Shown here piece by piece: positions 16,664 through 25,606 of a stretch of 40,042 nucleotides of DNA (positions are counted from its first letter, which is position 1; the number at the start of each line of letters is the position of its first letter). Origin of the DNA: an uncultured Collinsella sp. (GTDB lineage Bacteria; Actinomycetota; Coriobacteriia; Coriobacteriales; Coriobacteriaceae). The stretch is from assembly GCA_900548265.1 (NCBI GenBank), contig URKG01000019.1:1-40042 (forward strand), written 5' to 3'. A program made the position numbers and the translations under genes. Below the pieces are notes generated by a model that did not search any database, was not told the origin of the DNA, and worked only from the letters and a program-made list of their open reading frames with translations.

Positions 16664-17332
16664 ATGAAGCCGTCTCATTCCACCGGCCGCAACGTCATCG
16701 CCATTCTCGCCATACCCATCGTGATGCTCTTCCTTATCGTCATCACGCCCTTTTCTTTTGGTATCGCCTCGCCCTTCGATCTTTGCGGGATGATCGACGC
16801 CGGCTCGCGTGCCACCTCGCTCTCCTTTGTCTGCCGTGGCGTGTTCTACGAATATGCAATTCCCACCGGAAGTTGGCAGTCCAAGTTACCGTTGCTCGGC
16901 AAGGTCGACGGATGCTCCCCCTATTTCTGCCTTGAACCTCAGGCGCTAAACTATCTGATCGACGACCAGCCACTCGACTCCATCACCCTCGCCTACGACT
17001 ACGCACCAAACACCGATGAGCGCCACATGAACCAAGTCCTCGACAAGCTGCTTGGACAGTGCGGGCTCACCGCGGAAGCCGGTCGAACCATCTATAGCAA
17101 CCGGAAATTAAAGCGAACAGAACTCCGCCGTGTCGAAAAAATCAAAGGGCGAAACGGGGCCGCCTACTGGGATGCCTGGGCAACACGCGACAAGGGCGAA
17201 TTCGGACACAGCACCTATATGGTCACTGTCTACACCAAAGACGGAATTAAGGACAATGTTGACGATTTCGCGTCATCCAAACTCGGCATCCCCAAAACAA
17301 CCAAACCCGCCAGCCCGGATGAAATCCTGTAG
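16664..17332 (+). CDS. Hypothetical membrane-anchored protein
   Basis: A 222-residue protein of unknown function. After MKPSHSTGRN comes one hydrophobic helix (about 11-35, VIAILAIPIVMLFLIVITPF), then a domain of about 185 residues with four Cys near its start (FDLCGM, SFVCRG, VDGCSPYFC), which could form disulfides outside the cell. The ATG at 16664 lies 5 nt after GAGGAG. Its layout (short N-terminus, one anchor, Cys-bearing outer domain) matches the divergent neighbour at 15758-16429, but I see no sequence similarity. It lies between family B palindromes at 16519 and 17387. Confidence 0.65.
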   Translation: MKPSHSTGRNVIAILAIPIVMLFLIVITPFSFGIASPFDLCGMIDAGSRATSLSFVCRGVFYEYAIPTGSWQSKLPLLGKVDGCSPYFCLEPQALNYLIDDQPLDSITLAYDYAPNTDERHMNQVLDKLLGQCGLTAEAGRTIYSNRKLKRTELRRVEKIKGRNGAAYWDAWATRDKGEFGHSTYMVTVYTKDGIKDNVDDFASSKLGIPKTTKPASPDEIL

Positions 17333-17386
17333 GGACGCTCATTAGAATGTCGTTCAACGAGCACGGCAGCATCGAGCTCGCCCCCC

Positions 17387-17421
17387 CACCACCACGAAAG
17401 GGACAGGCCCCTTTGTGGTGG
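17387..17421. repeat. Palindromic repeat family B, copy 3 (slightly degenerate)
   Basis: CCACCACGAAAGGG pairs with CCCTTTGTGGTGG apart from one extra G; the core is GGACAGGCC and the 3' flank is TTTTCGAC. It is the left edge of a 236-bp mosaic of palindromes (17387-17622) with no coding potential that I can support. Confidence 0.8.
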
Positions 17422-17445
17422 TTTTCGACTCTGGCACTCGACTGT

Positions 17446-17583
17446 CTCGATCTGTAACATCTAGCGGCTCTTTTCGATCTTAGATGTTACAGATTGAGAT
17501 GAAATGATCAGCGGCGATCGTTTGTCTCAATCTGTAACAACCGCTCGTCAAATAGGGGCCCAGATGTTACAGGTCGAGACAAA
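17446..17583. repeat. Palindromic repeat family D, two adjacent hairpins
   Basis: First hairpin: arms of 18 bp at 17446-17463 and 17481-17498 with one mismatch. Second: arms of 19 bp at 17521-17539 and 17565-17583 with two mismatches. All four arms share CTGTAACA or its complement, so they are copies of one element, TCTCGATCTGTAACATCT. They lie between family B copies 3 and 4. Confidence 0.88.
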
Positions 17584-17587
17584 CGGG

Positions 17588-17622
17588 ACCGCCACAAAGG
17601 TGCCTGTCCCCTTCGTGGTGGT
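17588..17622. repeat. Palindromic repeat family B, copy 4 (inverted core)
   Basis: Arms ACCGCCACAAAGG (17588-17600) and CCTTCGTGGTGGT (17610-17622) with two differences. The core reads TGCCTGTCC, the reverse complement of the other copies, so this copy lies in the opposite orientation although it keeps TTTTCGAC on the right. Confidence 0.85.
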
Positions 17623-17628
17623 TTTCGA

Positions 17629-17660
17629 CAAAAAGAAGCCGCCCCATTAACAGAGGCAGC
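17629..17660 (-). terminator. Possible terminator downstream of the hydratase gene
   Basis: On the minus strand GCTGCC (17660-17655) pairs with GGCGGC (17643-17638) using one G-U pair, followed by TTCTTTTTG. It is modest in strength. Confidence 0.45.
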
Positions 17661-17726
17661 ATCAAGCAAGTCTATTTATTAGCGTCCCTCAAGACCCAAC
17701 GAGAACGTCGCGGTAGCCCCGGCCAT

Positions 17727-17776
17727 ACCTTTCCCTCGGGCGACCCTCGCGAAGCGCGTGAGCACGAGGGAAAGGT
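17727..17776. repeat. Long hairpin after the hydratase stop
   Basis: Perfect 12-bp arms ACCTTTCCCTCG (17727-17738) and CGAGGGAAAGGT (17765-17776). It begins 22 bp after the hydratase stop on the minus strand. It has no T run, so it may protect the mRNA end rather than terminate. Confidence 0.6.
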
Positions 17777-17798
17777 GTGGCAGGGGCGTACAGCAGAG

Positions 17799-20099
17799 TT
17801 ACTCGGCAGCGGCCTTGAACTTGTTGTAGTTGATCAGGCAGCCGGCCCTGACGATGGCACGCTCCTCGGCCGTCATGTCGGCAATGTAAAGCTCAATCTG
17901 CTCGACCGCACCGTCGGCGCGCACTACGTAGGCGGCGATGTCCTTCAGGTCGCCATCGAGCGCGGCACGGATACCCGGCACAAAGACGTAGTCGCCCACC
18001 TCAAAGTTAGGCTCGGCCTCCATCTGGAAGGGCACCATGCCCCAGTTCATCACGTTGGAGCGATAGCGCTTGGTGGCATACTCGTGGACGATGTTGGCCA
18101 GGCCGCCAATCACGCGCTGGCAGCTCGCGGCCTGCTCGCGGGCAGAACCGTCACCGGGCTTCTTGGCATAGAGCATGGAGCCGTACTCGGTCGCCTTGGC
18201 GTCGGCAGCGACACCCGCGCCGGCCAGTGCCTCAAACACGCCCGCAAGCTCGGCATCAAGCGCCGCCAGGTCACCCGCGGCCTCGCCGGCCACGCGACGC
18301 TTTTCCACCGCGTCAACCTCCTTGGAACGACCCACGTAGGCCGGATCGCGGCGGCTGAGAGTAAACTCGGCCAGGCCCAGCGGGTTGGAGCGGAAGGAAC
18401 TCGTCTCACCCGAGGGAATGAGCTCGTCAGTCGTGGTGACCGGGTCCATGATCTTGGAGCACACCTTGAGCAGGATATCGTCGCTGAGAGGTTCCATCGC
18501 GGGCCACGGCTTGATGTTGGGGCCTTCGACCAGCTCGTCGGCAGGCTCCGCCTTGCCAAAGCCCCAGTACACGCGCTTTTTGTACGGCGCGTCGTCAAAG
18601 GTGTACTCGCAGGCCTCGTCCCAAGTCTCCTCGGGCAGATCGGTCGCCGGCGTCAGGACGCCGCCGTTGGCAGCCGTCGCCGCAATGGAGCGAGCGTCCA
18701 TCAGGGCCACGGCGCTCAGCTGGCCATTGCCCGGCTTGGAACCCTCGCGGTTGGGGAAGTTGCGCGTGGTGTGGCGGATGGACAGGCCGTTGTTGGCGGG
18801 TGTGTCGCCGGCGCCGAAGCACGGGCCGCAGAATGCCGTGCGCACGATCGCGCCGGCCTCCATAAGGTCGTAGATGTAGCCGCGGCGTGTAAGCTCGAGT
18901 GCCACGGGCTGGCTCGTGGGGTAGACCGACAGCGAGAACTCGCCGCAGCCGGTGTTGGCGCCCTTGAGCACGCGGGCGGCCTGAACCACGGAGTCGTAGT
19001 TACCGCCCGAGCAGCCGGCGATAACGCCCTGCTGCACGTGCAGCTTGCCGTCGACGATCTTGTCGAGCAGGCTAAAGTGCGTCTTGCCCTCGCCGATCTT
19101 GGCGGCCTCGAGCTCCACCTCGTGCAGGATGTCCTCGAGGTTCTCGTTGAGCTCGTCAATCTCGAAGCCGTTGGAAGGATGGAACGGCAGCGCGATCATG
19201 GGCTTGATGCTCGACAGATCGACCTCGACGCAGCCGTCGTAGTAGGCAACATCGGCGGGCTTGAGCTCGCGGTAGTCGTCGCCGCGGCCGTGCATGGTCA
19301 GAAACGTGTGCGTGTCCTCGTCGGTGGCCCAGATGCTCGACAGGCAGGTGGTCTCGGTGGTCATGACATCGACGCCGTTACGGTAGTCGGTCGTCATGCT
19401 CGCGATGCCGGGGCCCACAAACTCCATGACCTTGTTCTTGACGTAGCCCTTGGCAAAGACGGCGCGGATGATGGCGAGCGCCACGTCGTGCGGGCCGACG
19501 CCGGGGCGCGGGGCGCCCGTGAGGTAGATGGCGACAACGCCGGGATAGGCGACGTCGTAGGTGTCACGCAGCAGCTGCTTGGCCAACTCGCCGCCGCCCT
19601 CACCCACGGCCATGGTGCCCAAGGCGCCGTAGCGGGTGTGCGAGTCGGAGCCCAAGATCATCTTGCCGCAACCGGCGAAGTTCTCACGCATAAAGGAATG
19701 GATGACGGCGATGTGCGGCGGGACGAAGATGCCGCCGTACTTCTTGGCCGCTGAAAGGCCAAAGACGTGGTCGTCCTCGTTGATGGTGCCGCCCACGGCG
19801 CACAGCGAGTTATGGCAGTTGGTGAGCACGTAGGGCAGCGGGAACTGCTCCATGCCCGAGGCGCGTGCCGTCTGGATGATGCCGACGAAGGTGATGTCGT
19901 GGCTCGCCATGGCATCGAAGCGAATCTTGAGCGCCTCGGGATCTCCGGACGTATTGTGTGCCTGGAGGATCGAATACGCGATGGTGCCACGCTTGGCATC
20001 CTCGGGTGTCTGCGTAATACCGTGCTCGGCAGCCTCGGCCGCAGGCACAATCTCGCTGCCGCCGCGCAGGTAGATGCCGTCCTCGTACAGCTTAACCAT
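17799..20099 (-). CDS. Aconitase-family hydratase (YbhJ-like)
   Basis: A 766-residue Fe-S hydratase of the aconitase superfamily. Seen: the substrate-binding signature SDSHTRYGALGTMAVGEGGGE is represented by SDSHTRYG at 151-158; cluster cysteines C363 (AGCSGGNYD, where classic aconitase has SCTN) and C424/C427 (CGPCFG). The changed first signature and the overall order point to the YbhJ-like branch rather than citrate aconitase, so the substrate is uncertain. A swivel domain lies at the C-terminus (about 590-760). The start is ATG 20099, 5 nt after GGGAG; a longer frame to 20144 has no site. No citrate cycle gene is adjacent; it is a single gene with repeats on both sides. Confidence 0.85.
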   Translation of the reverse strand: MVKLYEDGIYLRGGSEIVPAAEAAEHGITQTPEDAKRGTIAYSILQAHNTSGDPEALKIRFDAMASHDITFVGIIQTARASGMEQFPLPYVLTNCHNSLCAVGGTINEDDHVFGLSAAKKYGGIFVPPHIAVIHSFMRENFAGCGKMILGSDSHTRYGALGTMAVGEGGGELAKQLLRDTYDVAYPGVVAIYLTGAPRPGVGPHDVALAIIRAVFAKGYVKNKVMEFVGPGIASMTTDYRNGVDVMTTETTCLSSIWATDEDTHTFLTMHGRGDDYRELKPADVAYYDGCVEVDLSSIKPMIALPFHPSNGFEIDELNENLEDILHEVELEAAKIGEGKTHFSLLDKIVDGKLHVQQGVIAGCSGGNYDSVVQAARVLKGANTGCGEFSLSVYPTSQPVALELTRRGYIYDLMEAGAIVRTAFCGPCFGAGDTPANNGLSIRHTTRNFPNREGSKPGNGQLSAVALMDARSIAATAANGGVLTPATDLPEETWDEACEYTFDDAPYKKRVYWGFGKAEPADELVEGPNIKPWPAMEPLSDDILLKVCSKIMDPVTTTDELIPSGETSSFRSNPLGLAEFTLSRRDPAYVGRSKEVDAVEKRRVAGEAAGDLAALDAELAGVFEALAGAGVAADAKATEYGSMLYAKKPGDGSAREQAASCQRVIGGLANIVHEYATKRYRSNVMNWGMVPFQMEAEPNFEVGDYVFVPGIRAALDGDLKDIAAYVVRADGAVEQIELYIADMTAEERAIVRAGCLINYNKFKAAAE

Positions 20100-20257
20100 A
20101 CTGTCTCCCACTCTGCCCGAAAGGCTCGGGCGCATAGCATACATTCGTTCAATATCGTGCCATAGAACGGTTGCGAGTGGGTTGCGAATCTACACGTTCA
20201 CTTTATCTCGGTAAAGTAAAGGACGAGCCGGGCGAGGGCTGGCAGATTTAGTGCAAG

Positions 20258-20315
20258 GTAGTCATTGGGGACGTTCTTAAACGACTAGTCAAACAAGAAC
20301 GTCCCCAATGACTAC
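20258..20315. repeat. Palindromic repeat family A, single copy
   Basis: A perfect 21-bp inverted repeat (20258-20278 with 20295-20315), arm containing GTCATTGGGGACGTTCTT and a loop with ACGACTAGTC. It lies between the hydratase start and the hspR terminators. The rest of 20100-20387 holds no gene; a degraded GC-rich stretch follows at 20316-20380. Confidence 0.93.
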
Positions 20316-20387
20316 CGCCGGAGCGAGGCAACGCCGCAGGTAGAGGACGGACAGCGAGCGACGTCCAGAGCGAACAAGTTGGCATGA

Positions 20388-20428
20388 AAAAGGCGAGGCA
20401 TAGACCTTCTGGTCATGCCTTGCCTTTT
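20388..20428 (-). terminator. Rho-independent terminator of the dnaK operon
   Basis: A 13-bp stem with one mismatch (20388-20400 with 20416-20428), extended by a small inner stem, is followed on the minus strand by TTTTTCATG. It lies about 70 bp after the hspR stop. Confidence 0.85.
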
Positions 20429-20470
20429 GAATGACAAATTGTCGCTCTGGGCGGCACGCAGCGTCGAGCC

Positions 20471-20498
20471 GTTACGCGGTTTGGCAAAACCGCGTAAC
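20471..20498 (-). other. Perfect hairpin at the hspR stop codon
   Basis: GTTACGCGGTTT (20471-20482) and AAACCGCGTAAC (20487-20498) form a 12-bp stem with a 4-nt loop. Its edge touches the hspR TAG (20500-20498). It lacks a T run; together with the terminator at 20388 it makes two hairpins in tandem at the operon end. Confidence 0.7.
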
Positions 20499-20914
20499 TA
20501 CAAATCTCCGCCGGCGCCCAAAAGCTTGCGCATGACTTGCTCGGGGTTGACTGAGCCGTCGCGCGGGGCCAGGGCGGTGATCTTCTTTTGCATCTTGTAC
20601 TCGTGCAGCTCGTCCTCGAGCTGGCGCACGCGGGCGCGGAGCTTCTCGTTCTCGCGATCGCGCTCCTCGGCACGCTCCTTCATATCGAGGATGCGCACCA
20701 CGCCGGCGAGGTTGATGCCCTCGTCGGTCAGTTGGTTGATGAGCTCCAGACGCTCAATATCGGCACGCGAGTACAGGCGCGTGTTACCGCCCGAGCGCTG
20801 GGGGTTCACCAGGCCCTTGGACTCGTAGACGCGCAGAGTCTGCGGATGCATGCCGGTCAGCTCGGCCGCCACGCTGATCATGTACAGCGGTTTGTTCCTA
20901 TTGTCCTCGGCCAT
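20498..20914 (-). CDS. hspR: Heat-shock repressor HspR (MerR family)
   Basis: A 138-residue DNA-binding repressor that in actinobacteria uses DnaK as co-repressor and binds HAIR operators. The MerR winged helix is clear: MISVAAELTGMHPQTLRVYESKGLVNPQRSGGNTRLYS is covered by residues 12-49, with the HspR-specific MHPQTLR and YESKGLV. A coiled coil (about 78-110, MKERAEERDRENEKLRARV) provides dimerisation. It is the last gene of dnaK-grpE-dnaJ-hspR, the standard actinobacterial order, 72 bp after dnaJ. ATG 20914 follows AAAGGGG. Likely targets in the window are the matching dyads at 24908-24934 (dnaK) and 15664-15690 (clpB). Confidence 0.95.
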   Translation of the reverse strand: MAEDNRNKPLYMISVAAELTGMHPQTLRVYESKGLVNPQRSGGNTRLYSRADIERLELINQLTDEGINLAGVVRILDMKERAEERDRENEKLRARVRQLEDELHEYKMQKKITALAPRDGSVNPEQVMRKLLGAGGDL

Positions 20915-20986
20915 GCTACCTGACCCCTTTCCGTCTCGTTATCGTCCATCATAAGCCCGCGGGCGCGGGCGCGCGCCACGACCGCC

Positions 20987-21952
20987 CTAGAACGTCGCCT
21001 TGTAACGGTTGACCTTCTCGCGATAATCGCGCGTGTCGGCCTCGCGCAGCCTGGTCATGGCATCGCGCTCGTCGTCGGACAGGTTCGTGGGGACCTGCAC
21101 CTTGATCTCGACGAGCAGCGCACCCGTGCGGCCGCGATGCTTAACGTCGGGCGCACCCATCTCCTTAAAGCGGAACTTCTTGCCCGTCTGGGTGCCAGCG
21201 GGCACCTTCAGACGAACCGTCGCGCCGCCGGGCGTGGGCACGTCCACCGTGCAGCCGAGCGCCGCCTCATAGACCGAGATCGGCACCTCCATGGTCACGT
21301 CGGCACCTTTACGCTTAAACAGCGGATGCTCCTCCACATGCGTGGTCACGACCAGGTCGCCGCGCTCGCCGCCGGCAACGCCGTACTCGCCACGGCGCTT
21401 GTAACGCAATTTGCCGCCGTCGACCGCGCCCGCAGGCACCGAGACCGTGATGGTCTGCTGCTCGCCCGTCGAGGGAATGCGGTAGGTGACCTTGTGCGTC
21501 ACGCCGCGAAACGCGTCCTCGGCCGTCACATCGACGGTCAGCGACAGGTCGCCGCCCTTGCGCGCGCGGTTGCGGCCCGCGCCCGCACCGGCAGCGCCCG
21601 CGGTCCCGGCAAAACCCGAGCCCCAATCGCTGCCCCAGGCTCCGTTACCGCTAAAGATGCTGTCGAAGATGTCGCCCCAGCCGCTCGCGCCGGCACCGGC
21701 GCCGTAGCCACCGCTATACGCGCCGCCCGCGCCCGGCATGCCGCCGAACATGAGCATCTGGTCGTACTCTTTGCGCTTCTTCTCGTCCGAAAGCGTCTCG
21801 TAGGCCTCGCTAATCTCCTTAAACTTGGCCTCGTCGCCGCCGGCATCGGGGTGATATTTTTGCGCGAGCTTGCGAAACGCGCTCTTGATCTCTTTGTCGG
21901 AGGCGCTCTTGGATACGCCCAGGATGTCATAGAAGGTTTTGCCTGCAGCCAT
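20987..21952 (-). CDS. dnaJ: DnaJ-type co-chaperone without zinc fingers (CbpA-like)
   Basis: A 321-residue J-domain protein that stimulates DnaK ATPase. The J domain occupies about 1-70 with the HPD motif in QKYHPDAGG. A Gly/Ala-rich linker (about 70-130) leads to the two beta-barrel substrate-binding domains (about 135-300). The four CxxCxGxG zinc-finger repeats of classic DnaJ are absent: it has a type II (CbpA/DnaJ2-like) build. It is third in the dnaK operon, 108 bp after grpE with a hairpin in the gap. ATG 21952 follows AGGAGAG. As the operon's only J protein it presumably serves DnaK directly. Confidence 0.93.
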   Translation of the reverse strand: MAAGKTFYDILGVSKSASDKEIKSAFRKLAQKYHPDAGGDEAKFKEISEAYETLSDEKKRKEYDQMLMFGGMPGAGGAYSGGYGAGAGASGWGDIFDSIFSGNGAWGSDWGSGFAGTAGAAGAGAGRNRARKGGDLSLTVDVTAEDAFRGVTHKVTYRIPSTGEQQTITVSVPAGAVDGGKLRYKRRGEYGVAGGERGDLVVTTHVEEHPLFKRKGADVTMEVPISVYEAALGCTVDVPTPGGATVRLKVPAGTQTGKKFRFKEMGAPDVKHRGRTGALLVEIKVQVPTNLSDDERDAMTRLREADTRDYREKVNRYKATF

Positions 21953-22025
21953 CGTAGCTCCTCTCCTGTTACGTCCGCCGTCACTGCTGACGACGGCTCA
22001 TGCTTTCATATGGCACTAGGCCAGA

Positions 22026-22055
22026 AAGGGCCCCGGGTGTTGCCCCGGGGCCCTT
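22026..22055 (-). other. Stable hairpin between grpE and dnaJ
   Basis: AAGGGCCCCGGG (22026-22037) pairs perfectly with CCCGGGGCCCTT (22044-22055) around a 6-nt loop. Little T run follows, so it may reduce read-through or mark an mRNA processing point, lowering dnaJ and hspR relative to dnaK and grpE. Confidence 0.75.
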
Positions 22056-22060
22056 CTCAA

Positions 22061-22903
22061 TTACTCCTCGGTGCTCTCGGCCGTATCGGCCGCGGCATCC
22101 TCGGGCGCCGCTTCGGGCTCCGGTGCGGGGCGCTTCTCGCCACCGTAGGTCACCGTCACCATCGCGGAGCGCAGGATGCGGTCCGCCATGCGGTAGCCCT
22201 TCTGGTACACGTCGTTGACGGTCTCGTCGTACTGCGATGCGTCCTCGACACGCCCCACGGCCTGGTGCTCGAGCGGATCGAACGCCTCGCCCTTGGGGTC
22301 GATGGGCTCAACGCCCTCGTGCGCAAACACATCGAGCAGCTTGGCATGCACCGCGTCAACGCCATCGACGAACTGCTTAAAATCGTCGGAAAGCTCCTGG
22401 CTACGGGCATGGTCGATTGCACGCTCGATATCGTCAACCACCGGCAGCAGCGCAGTGACGAGCTTCTCGGTCGCGCGCTCGCGCTCGGCGATGCGCTCGT
22501 TGGCGGTGCGGCGACGGAAGTTCTCCCAGTCGGCCTGTAGACGGGCGGTGCGCTCGGTGGCGTCCTTTGCCTTGTCCTCGGCGGCCTTCTGAGCCTCTGC
22601 CGCAGCATCGAGCTCATTGCGCACGTCGGCAAGCTCCTTTTGGGCCTGTTCGAACTTGAGCTTAAAGTCGTTGTCGGCGGCTTCCTCACCGGCGCGGATA
22701 GCAGCTTCCACCATCTCGTCCTCGGTCATCGTCGCCTCCTTGTTGGAATCCTCTACCTGGTTCTCGGCAGCCTCGGCGGCCTCGGCCTCGTTGGCCTCGG
22801 TATCGTCGACGGCCTCTACGGGAATCTTCACGTCCTTCTCCTCAGAGTCAACGGGGGCGGCGCCAGCGGCAGCCGCCTCCGTGCGAGCTTTACGGGCGGA
22901 CAT
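22061..22903 (-). CDS. grpE: Nucleotide exchange factor GrpE
   Basis: A 280-residue GrpE that releases ADP from DnaK. The long N-terminal third is acidic and Ala/Glu-rich and probably disordered (about 1-75), longer than usual. A helical region (about 80-145, including ADWENFRRRTANERI) forms the dimer coiled coil, and the C-terminal beta domain holds FDPLEHQAVG and GYRMADRILRSAMVTV, typical of the family. A short acidic tail follows. The start is 2 nt after the dnaK stop codon, indicating coupled translation. It is the second gene of the heat-shock operon. Confidence 0.95.
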   Translation of the reverse strand: MSARKARTEAAAAGAAPVDSEEKDVKIPVEAVDDTEANEAEAAEAAENQVEDSNKEATMTEDEMVEAAIRAGEEAADNDFKLKFEQAQKELADVRNELDAAAEAQKAAEDKAKDATERTARLQADWENFRRRTANERIAERERATEKLVTALLPVVDDIERAIDHARSQELSDDFKQFVDGVDAVHAKLLDVFAHEGVEPIDPKGEAFDPLEHQAVGRVEDASQYDETVNDVYQKGYRMADRILRSAMVTVTYGGEKRPAPEPEAAPEDAAADTAESTEE

Positions 22904-22905
22904 GA

Positions 22906-24798
<1,893 letters not shown>

Positions 24799-24907
24799 TA
24801 GAAATTCCCTCTCTCTTGTGCGTTCGCGCCGCCTCGACGGTCTGTCACGCGGCGCTTCGGCTTGTCTTTCAGGATGTAGTGTATCCCCTTATGGGCCGGA
24901 ATATACA

Positions 24908-24934
24908 AAATCTAAGTCAATTCATATAAGATTT
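24908..24934 (-). promoter_or_regulatory. HspR operator candidate (non-standard HAIR) upstream of dnaK
   Basis: AAATCTAA (24908-24915) and TAAGATTT (24927-24934) with an 11-bp spacer, the same layout as 15664-15690 before clpB. On the dnaK strand it reads AAATCTTA-N11-TTAGATTT with GAC before the second half. No confident -10/-35 pair could be fitted around it. Confidence 0.72.
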
Positions 24935-25056
24935 CTTATTGCCGAGAGTTTAGGTTCTTAAATGCGCAGGTAGATACGCTGATTGAGTTCTCGGCACATC
25001 TATCGAGATCTATGTAGAGATGGCTGAGGTTTGCGTCCGGGGGTGCCTAGGGCCGC

Positions 25057-25112
25057 CTTGCGGAAAGCTCGTCCCGGTTTGAACGCCAATTCTGGGTTGC
25101 GCTTTCCGCAAG
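25057..25112. repeat. Palindromic repeat family E
   Basis: Perfect 12-bp arms CTTGCGGAAAGC (25057-25068) and GCTTTCCGCAAG (25101-25112), with TCCCGGTTTGAA and TTCTGGGTTGC inside. It belongs with the GGAAAGCGCATCCC palindrome at 39715-39762. Between dnaK and this repeat, TGCCGAGA (24940-24947) pairs with TCTCGGCA (24989-24996); I cannot assign a role. Confidence 0.8.
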
Positions 25113-25157
25113 TACGCTCAATTGCTCAATATTTCAAGTCACCTTTAGCTAACATTT

Positions 25158-25190
25158 GCGCAGCTCAACAGCCCCACCTGCGCGTTTTTT
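25158..25190 (+). terminator. Orphan plus-strand terminator
   Basis: GCGCAG (25158-25163) pairs with CTGCGC (25178-25183) followed by GTTTTTT. No plus-strand gene lies upstream for several kb, so it would end an unannotated transcript or attenuate a long ferredoxin leader. Confidence 0.55.
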
Positions 25191-25331
25191 AGTAAACCTT
25201 GGCATACTCGGCGAACGGTATGAAGATGCCGGCCAGAGGGTATTGCAAACGGTCGCTCCCGTGGTATGTTTTTGCCCGAATCAAACCGGCGCGCATCGCC
25301 TGTAGCGTCGGTCAACAGAGAGGAAACTACC

Positions 25332-25517
25332 ATGGCTCATCCCGTAATTGATGCCGACGAGTGCATCGCTTGTGGCGTTTGCGTCGACTCCTGCCCCGCT
25401 GGCGTTCTGGAGCTCCAGGACGTCGCTACCGTCGCTGACGAGGACTCCTGCGTCGCCTGTGGCGCTTGCCAGGACGCTTGCCCCGCTGGCGCGATCACCG
25501 AGATCGTCGAGGAGTAA
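25332..25517 (+). CDS. 2[4Fe-4S] ferredoxin
   Basis: A 61-residue clostridial-type ferredoxin, a small cytoplasmic electron carrier at low potential, used by anaerobic enzymes such as pyruvate:ferredoxin oxidoreductase and hydrogenase. Two CxxCxxCxxxCP sites are seen: CIACGVCVDSCP and CVACGACQDACP, with the usual internal two-fold symmetry. The start at ATG 25332 follows AGAGAGGAAA; a longer frame upstream is not needed. It stands alone, convergent with niaR across a shared terminator. Its partners are not shown by context. Confidence 0.96.
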   Translation: MAHPVIDADECIACGVCVDSCPAGVLELQDVATVADEDSCVACGACQDACPAGAITEIVEE

Positions 25518-25558
25518 CAACTCCCCCACCTGCACACTCAAAAGTACACCGTGCACAA

Positions 25559-25596
25559 AAAAGGAGGCCTCTGCATCGCCGCGGAGGCCTCCTTTT
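25559..25596. terminator. Bidirectional terminator between ferredoxin and niaR
   Basis: Perfect 13-bp arms AAAAGGAGGCCTC (25559-25571) and GAGGCCTCCTTTT (25584-25596). It gives a T run on both strands: TTTT after the plus-strand stem and TTTTTT on the minus strand. It ends both the ferredoxin gene and the nad operon. Confidence 0.93.
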
Positions 25597-25606
25597 GCAT
25601 TCGTTA

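Noticed and set aside
17775..19754. 659-codon plus-strand frame over the hydratase
   Set aside because: Exact mirror of the aconitase-family gene; no ribosome-binding site and no family features.
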